Of a stretch of DNA of 9,406 bases, positions 6,845 through 9,406 are shown in pieces. The notes beneath the pieces were generated by a model, which saw only the letters and a program-made list of their open reading frames with translations, did no database searches and was not told the origin of the DNA. How positions within the stretch are numbered: position 1 is the first letter of the stretch; every line of letters starts with the position of its first letter. The stretch is from JAZTZP01 sp045637525 (GTDB lineage: Bacteria > Bacillota > Clostridia > UBA1381). A program made the translations under genes and the position numbers. Location of the stretch: assembly GCA_045637525.1 (NCBI GenBank), contig JAZTZP010000104.1:1-9406 (forward strand). Reading direction: 5' to 3'.

Positions 6845-7579
6845 TTATTGTATTGCTTTATCTAAATATTCAAGAGACAGCCTTACCATTTCGTCACCTA
6901 ACTCTTTATTTGCCTCTGCCGCACTCTTTGTAAACCAATGCTCAATATCGCCTAATCTTTCAAGCTTAACCGCATCGGGATAAAGCGACATTAAAATTGA
7001 ACACTCATATTTTCCGGCATGGTCATATCCTGTTGCATTCTGTACCGCCGTACTCATTGTCGGAATAACCTTTATCCAGCCAAAAGGATTATCATCTCCC
7101 TCAAGCGTTTCATAATAATCCTTATAGCTTTCGCTACCCCACCAGCCTTGTCCTTTTGTCTTTTCAAGATATGTCATTGTAGCACGCTTCGCCGCTTTCA
7201 TATACGACAGCGTCATCGGCATAAGAGATTCCTGCTCAAACTGATGATGGATAACAACATATATGTTTCTGAAGCCGGCACTCAGCATACTCATAAACAC
7301 ATAATAAACATATTCTTCAAACGCATTTTCTTCGACATGAACAGTTCCGCTTGTCGAGTCCCCCACAGCATAGCTTGCCGGAGAATAGCTTATAGACGGC
7401 GCGATTATCATATCTTTTTTCTCCGAAAGCTTTTCAACAAGCCCCTGAGCTACCAATGTATCGCACCCGTATGAACAATGCGGTCCGTGATATTCAACAG
7501 TTCCGCCAACTATTACAACCGGAGTTCTGTTTTCTTTTGCGTTTGTTGTCTCCCTCGGGAAGCATTTATCAAGATACAT
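6845..7579 (-). CDS. Creatininase-family amidohydrolase (variant metal site)
   Basis: The family comprises cytosolic metal-dependent hydrolases: creatinine amidohydrolase, formamide hydrolases of flavin biosynthesis, and carbohydrate or inositol ring hydrolases. With the start at 7579 (244 aa), VGGTVEYHGPHCSYGCD (24-40) supplies E29, H31 and D40, with the spacing of the E34/H36/D45 ligands of Pseudomonas creatininase. Further family signs are SGTVHVEENAFEEYVYY (77-93), AGFRNIYVVI (101-110) and HAGKYECSILMSLYPDAV. The usual NGHxxN segment is replaced by HHQFEQE (111-117), so a second-site ligand is altered. The start was chosen because AGGG lies 6 nt before ATG 7579; the upstream ATG at 7585 and the start at 7633, which would overlap the preceding gene, fit less well. 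The gene begins 19 nt after the ASRT gene. The substrate is unknown, and creatinine is only one option. Confidence 0.87.
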   Translation of the reverse strand: MYLDKCFPRETTNAKENRTPVVIVGGTVEYHGPHCSYGCDTLVAQGLVEKLSEKKDMIIAPSISYSPASYAVGDSTSGTVHVEENAFEEYVYYVFMSMLSAGFRNIYVVIHHQFEQESLMPMTLSYMKAAKRATMTYLEKTKGQGWWGSESYKDYYETLEGDDNPFGWIKVIPTMSTAVQNATGYDHAGKYECSILMSLYPDAVKLERLGDIEHWFTKSAAEANKELGDEMVRLSLEYLDKAIQ

Positions 7580-7598
7580 ATTCATCCCTGCTTTCTTT

Positions 7599-7970
7599 TC
7601 ATTCCGAATAACCGAGCGTAGTATAATACGCAAGATTTACCTGACGGTTATCAAGTCTGCCGTATTGTACGACAATATTTCCGTCAGACTCAAGCTTCAT
7701 AGCATATTGCGTATCATACGGAACTGAAAAACCGCACATATCATCTGTATTGTTCATTCTGAAACAACGTACTCTTTTTGCACCGACTGTCCAGTTAATT
7801 TCCTCATAACAGTCCCTGTCTGCAAAATATAATGTTACTTTAATACTTACGTCGCTGTCATTATCATTTACAACTATAACGGATTCATGACCTTTTAAAA
7901 CGCCTTCTCCCGCTTCAGGAAGCTCGCAGTCCGGGATAATCCATATCTTTTTTCCTGTTCCATTACACAT
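7599..7970 (-). CDS. ASRT-family protein (Anabaena sensory rhodopsin transducer-like), predicted small-molecule or sugar sensor
   Basis: This 123-residue, all-beta soluble protein matches Anabaena sensory rhodopsin transducer (Pfam sensory_rhodop_trans type) from end to end: HESVIVVND (28-36), VTLYFADRD (45-53), TVGAKRVRCFRMN (61-73), P84-x-D-T, ESDGNIVVQYGRLDNRQ (94-110) and TTLGY (117-121). In Anabaena the protein works with a rhodopsin, but most homologues occur in bacteria without rhodopsin. Published contextual analysis of the superfamily proposes that such domains bind sugars or related metabolites and accompany sugar-metabolism operons. The gene overlaps the end of the upstream creatinase-like gene by 8 nt (ATG 7970, upstream stop 7963-7965) and has only a weak ribosome site, so translational coupling is likely. 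No DNA-binding motif is visible, so it would act through a partner or as a binding protein. Confidence 0.88.
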   Translation of the reverse strand: MCNGTGKKIWIIPDCELPEAGEGVLKGHESVIVVNDNDSDVSIKVTLYFADRDCYEEINWTVGAKRVRCFRMNNTDDMCGFSVPYDTQYAMKLESDGNIVVQYGRLDNRQVNLAYYTTLGYSE

Positions 7971-9138
7971 CGATTTCTATAATTCCTTTCTTGAGATAAT
8001 CAGTCATTGATCTGCATCCGTCTTTTGTAACAACTATACCTTTTTCCCATCTGGTACCAAAAGTCGGTCCTGATATAAACGTATCTACCTGGAATGTCAT
8101 ATTTTCTTCAAGCGGATAATCGCTTGTTGTCTCCATCCACGGAGCTTCAACCTCTATCATTCCTGTTCCGTGACAAGGGCCGTATACAAATCTGTCCTTC
8201 ATGCCGTTATCTTCATAAAGCTTATAGAAGCCCTTTGCAATATCACTCGCCATTACACCTGCTTTAATCTGCTCCTCTGTCCAGTTATGAGCTTTTAAGC
8301 AGAACTCAACGATTTCTCTTCTCTCGCCCTCAAGCTTACCCATTACAACCGGAAGTCCGATTGATGGTGAATAACCGTCAATCTTTGCTGATAAGTTCAG
8401 CTGAACAATATCGCCCTTGCCTATTGTTCTGTATCTTGAACGGCTAATAGCGTGACGTGTAGACTCCTCGCTGAATACATACATCGGCAATCCCTCGTAT
8501 TCTGCGCCCTCTTCATAAATAACTCTCTGGGCAACTCCAACCATCTGAAGCTCTGTAACACCCGGCTTTAAGTTTCTTATAACTTCTTCTGTTGCAATCT
8601 CTATTATACGAAAGCCTTCCTTTATGCAAGCAAGCTCGTTTTCACTCTTAATCTTTCTTAAATTTACCATTATGTCATTGCACATTACAATCTCAGCTTC
8701 GGGATAAGTATCCTTTAAGCCTTCGTATATAGGTAATGTACATTCAACATAGCTTCCGAGTCCGATTTTAATTTTATCGCCCGATACGCCTATGCTCTTA
8801 AATACATCCTTAAAAGTATCAGCATGAAGCTCCGGATACGCCGGGTCTGCCGATTCTCTGAATTCCTTTAAAACAAAAACCTTGTCAAGCTTTCCGAAAT
8901 CCTTTCCAAACACTGCCGATTCCGGACCAACTAAAAGTGCCGCATCACCATTTGCCGAAATCGCCACTCCCGCTCTTTCAAACAAAGGCCAGAAACCGCT
9001 GAAGTATCTTGCATTTGCATAGTCAGACTCTGTGCTTGCAACAAGCATAACGTCCAGTCCTCTCTCTGCAATCATCTTTGCCGCCTTTGCAATTCTTTCC
9101 CTATATTCACTATCAGGAATACAAACTCTTTTTATCAT
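7963..9138 (-). CDS. M24/creatinase-fold ('pita-bread') hydrolase lacking the metallopeptidase ligands
   Basis: The 391-residue protein has the two-domain layout of prolidase and creatinase: N-terminal creatinase domain about 1-150 and a pita-bread domain about 165-380. H229 (ESTRHAISR) and HGTG with H323 are kept, and E365 (RWEKG) is kept. The first metal aspartate is N248 in GDIVQLN, the second is S259, and the first glutamate is D352. Creatinase likewise has an asparagine in GDILSLN and works without metal, with catalytic H232 near the position of H229. The residue matching creatinase E262 is glycine here, so creatine itself may not be the substrate. A non-peptidase C-N or related hydrolysis is inferred. 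GGAGGA 8 nt before the ATG at 9138 confirms the start. It is the first gene of the operon and overlaps the ASRT gene. Confidence 0.88.
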   Translation of the reverse strand: MIKRVCIPDSEYRERIAKAAKMIAERGLDVMLVASTESDYANARYFSGFWPLFERAGVAISANGDAALLVGPESAVFGKDFGKLDKVFVLKEFRESADPAYPELHADTFKDVFKSIGVSGDKIKIGLGSYVECTLPIYEGLKDTYPEAEIVMCNDIMVNLRKIKSENELACIKEGFRIIEIATEEVIRNLKPGVTELQMVGVAQRVIYEEGAEYEGLPMYVFSEESTRHAISRSRYRTIGKGDIVQLNLSAKIDGYSPSIGLPVVMGKLEGERREIVEFCLKAHNWTEEQIKAGVMASDIAKGFYKLYEDNGMKDRFVYGPCHGTGMIEVEAPWMETTSDYPLEENMTFQVDTFISGPTFGTRWEKGIVVTKDGCRSMTDYLKKGIIEIDV

Positions 9139-9173
9139 TTTTAAAATCCTCCAGACATTATAAATTTACTTTA

Positions 9174-9202
9174 ATTATACAGCATAAGTTTGTCTTTGTA
9201 TT
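9174..9202 (-). promoter_or_regulatory. Probable promoter of the five-gene operon
   Basis: A perfect TATAAT on the minus strand (9174-9179) lies 35 nt before the first start codon. At 17 nt further upstream is AATACA (9197-9202), a poor -35 with three of six consensus bases. A weak -35 would suit a promoter that needs an activator. An alternative start is the symmetric -10 at 9286-9298. Confidence 0.5.
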
Positions 9203-9251
9203 TAGAGAATATTAAATGATTTTTGCACAATAGTAAATTTATATACTAAAT

Positions 9252-9285
9252 TCAAAAAAACATTGACAATGAAATGTTTTTTTGA
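9252..9285. promoter_or_regulatory. Perfect 13-bp inverted repeat over the -35 and spacer (candidate operator)
   Basis: TCAAAAAAACATT (9252-9264) and its exact complement AATGTTTTTTTGA (9273-9285) flank the 8-nt centre GACAATGA. The repeat covers the -35 hexamer and the whole spacer of the rightward promoter and abuts its -10. A smaller dyad, CATTG-A-CAATG (9261-9271), is nested in it. A dimeric repressor bound here would block that promoter. A structural role of the DNA cruciform is an alternative. Confidence 0.65.
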
Positions 9286-9291
9286 TATAAT
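9263..9291 (+). promoter_or_regulatory. Consensus rightward sigma-A promoter at the window edge
   Basis: TTGACA (9263-9268), a 17-nt spacer and TATAAT (9286-9291) match consensus exactly, with TGA before the -10 giving an extended -10. Transcription would begin near 9298 and run into the hairpin array, away from the operon. No reading frame with a ribosome site starts before the window ends. It may drive a divergent gene beyond 9406, for instance a regulator, or a structured RNA. The -10 is part of the palindrome TATAAT-A-ATTATA (9286-9298), so a minus-strand -10 lies at 9293-9298. Confidence 0.82.
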
Positions 9292-9324
9292 AATTATACT
9301 GTTTAAATAATTGCAAAATTATAG

Positions 9325-9406
9325 TTTAGCGACTTAAATAAGTCGCTAAACGCGATATAAATTCCTAACGGAATTTTCGATATGTGCTAACGCACGCGAT
9401 ATGCCT
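9325..9406. repeat. Modular hairpin array (stem, TAAC loop, CGATAT spacer), continuing past the edge
   Basis: The first unit is a perfect 12-bp inverted repeat TTTAGCGACTTA/TAAGTCGCTAAA (9325-9350) with centre AA. Then come CGCGATAT, AAATTCC-TAAC-GGAATTT (9359-9376), TCGATAT, GTGC-TAAC-GCAC (9384-9395), GCGATAT and GCCT, where the window ends. The stems differ but two loops are the same TAAC and the spacers share CGATAT, so the units are built to one plan. No protein is encoded. Similar hairpin chains occur between genes in gut Firmicutes as far as I recall, without a known role. Confidence 0.72.

Noticed and set aside
7019..7474. Plus-strand 151-codon open frame
   Set aside because: Antisense to the creatininase-family gene, no recognisable motif, unlikely composition.
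7585..7633. Longer start for the creatininase-family gene at 7633 or 7585
   Set aside because: The 7633 start overlaps the ASRT gene by 35 nt and adds a basic stretch unlike the family. AGGG is best spaced for the ATG at 7579.
9325..9406. CRISPR array at the right edge
   Set aside because: The repeated parts are 4-nt loops and 7-8-nt spacers with variable palindromic stems, not constant 23-40-nt repeats with unique spacers, and no cas gene is seen.

Overview
The window looks like chromosomal DNA of a low-GC Gram-positive anaerobe of class Clostridia, possibly from a gut or rumen. The grounds are A+T-rich sequence, strong AGGAGG-type ribosome sites, near-perfect sigma-A promoters with extended -10 boxes, short hairpin repeats between genes, and a catabolic locus built around glycoside hydrolases. 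The class is an inference from style and gene content; no taxonomic marker is present.

Layout. Positions 1-170 hold short hairpin repeats and a strong ribosome site. At 171-1463 (+) lies a tRNA CCA nucleotidyltransferase-family protein whose two catalytic aspartates are replaced (N38, R40) although its HD domain looks intact. It converges on a minus-strand block and shares a bidirectional terminator (1464-1499) with it. The first gene of that block, 1506-3176 (-), is a cytoplasmic GH29 alpha-L-fucosidase with its own textbook promoter at 3206-3234. The gap 3177-3547 also holds a 72-bp palindromic element with transposon-like ends and the tail of a broken gene.

From 9138 down to 3548 (-) runs a tight five-gene operon, in transcription order: an M24/creatinase-fold protein without its metal ligands, an ASRT-family (Anabaena sensory rhodopsin transducer) small-molecule-binding protein, a creatininase-family amidohydrolase, a 717-residue putative glycoside hydrolase not assignable to a family by eye, and a DUF4432/aldose-epimerase-like protein. 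Spacings are -8, 19, 60 and 12 nt. None of the encoded proteins shows a signal peptide or membrane segment, so the pathway is cytosolic. Transporters and a regulator would have to lie outside the window.

How it may work together (inference): an imported glycoside or glycoconjugate is cleaved by the unknown hydrolase and the fucosidase, the released sugar is handled by the epimerase-like protein, the creatininase-like and creatinase-like enzymes open or cleave a C-N bond or related bond in the non-standard part, and the ASRT protein senses or carries the ligand. This set is the best candidate for an undescribed system here.

The right edge (9139-9406) holds a perfect rightward consensus promoter whose -35 and spacer lie inside a 13-bp inverted repeat, a symmetric -10 box, and the start of a modular hairpin array (stem, TAAC loop, CGATAT spacer) running out of the window.
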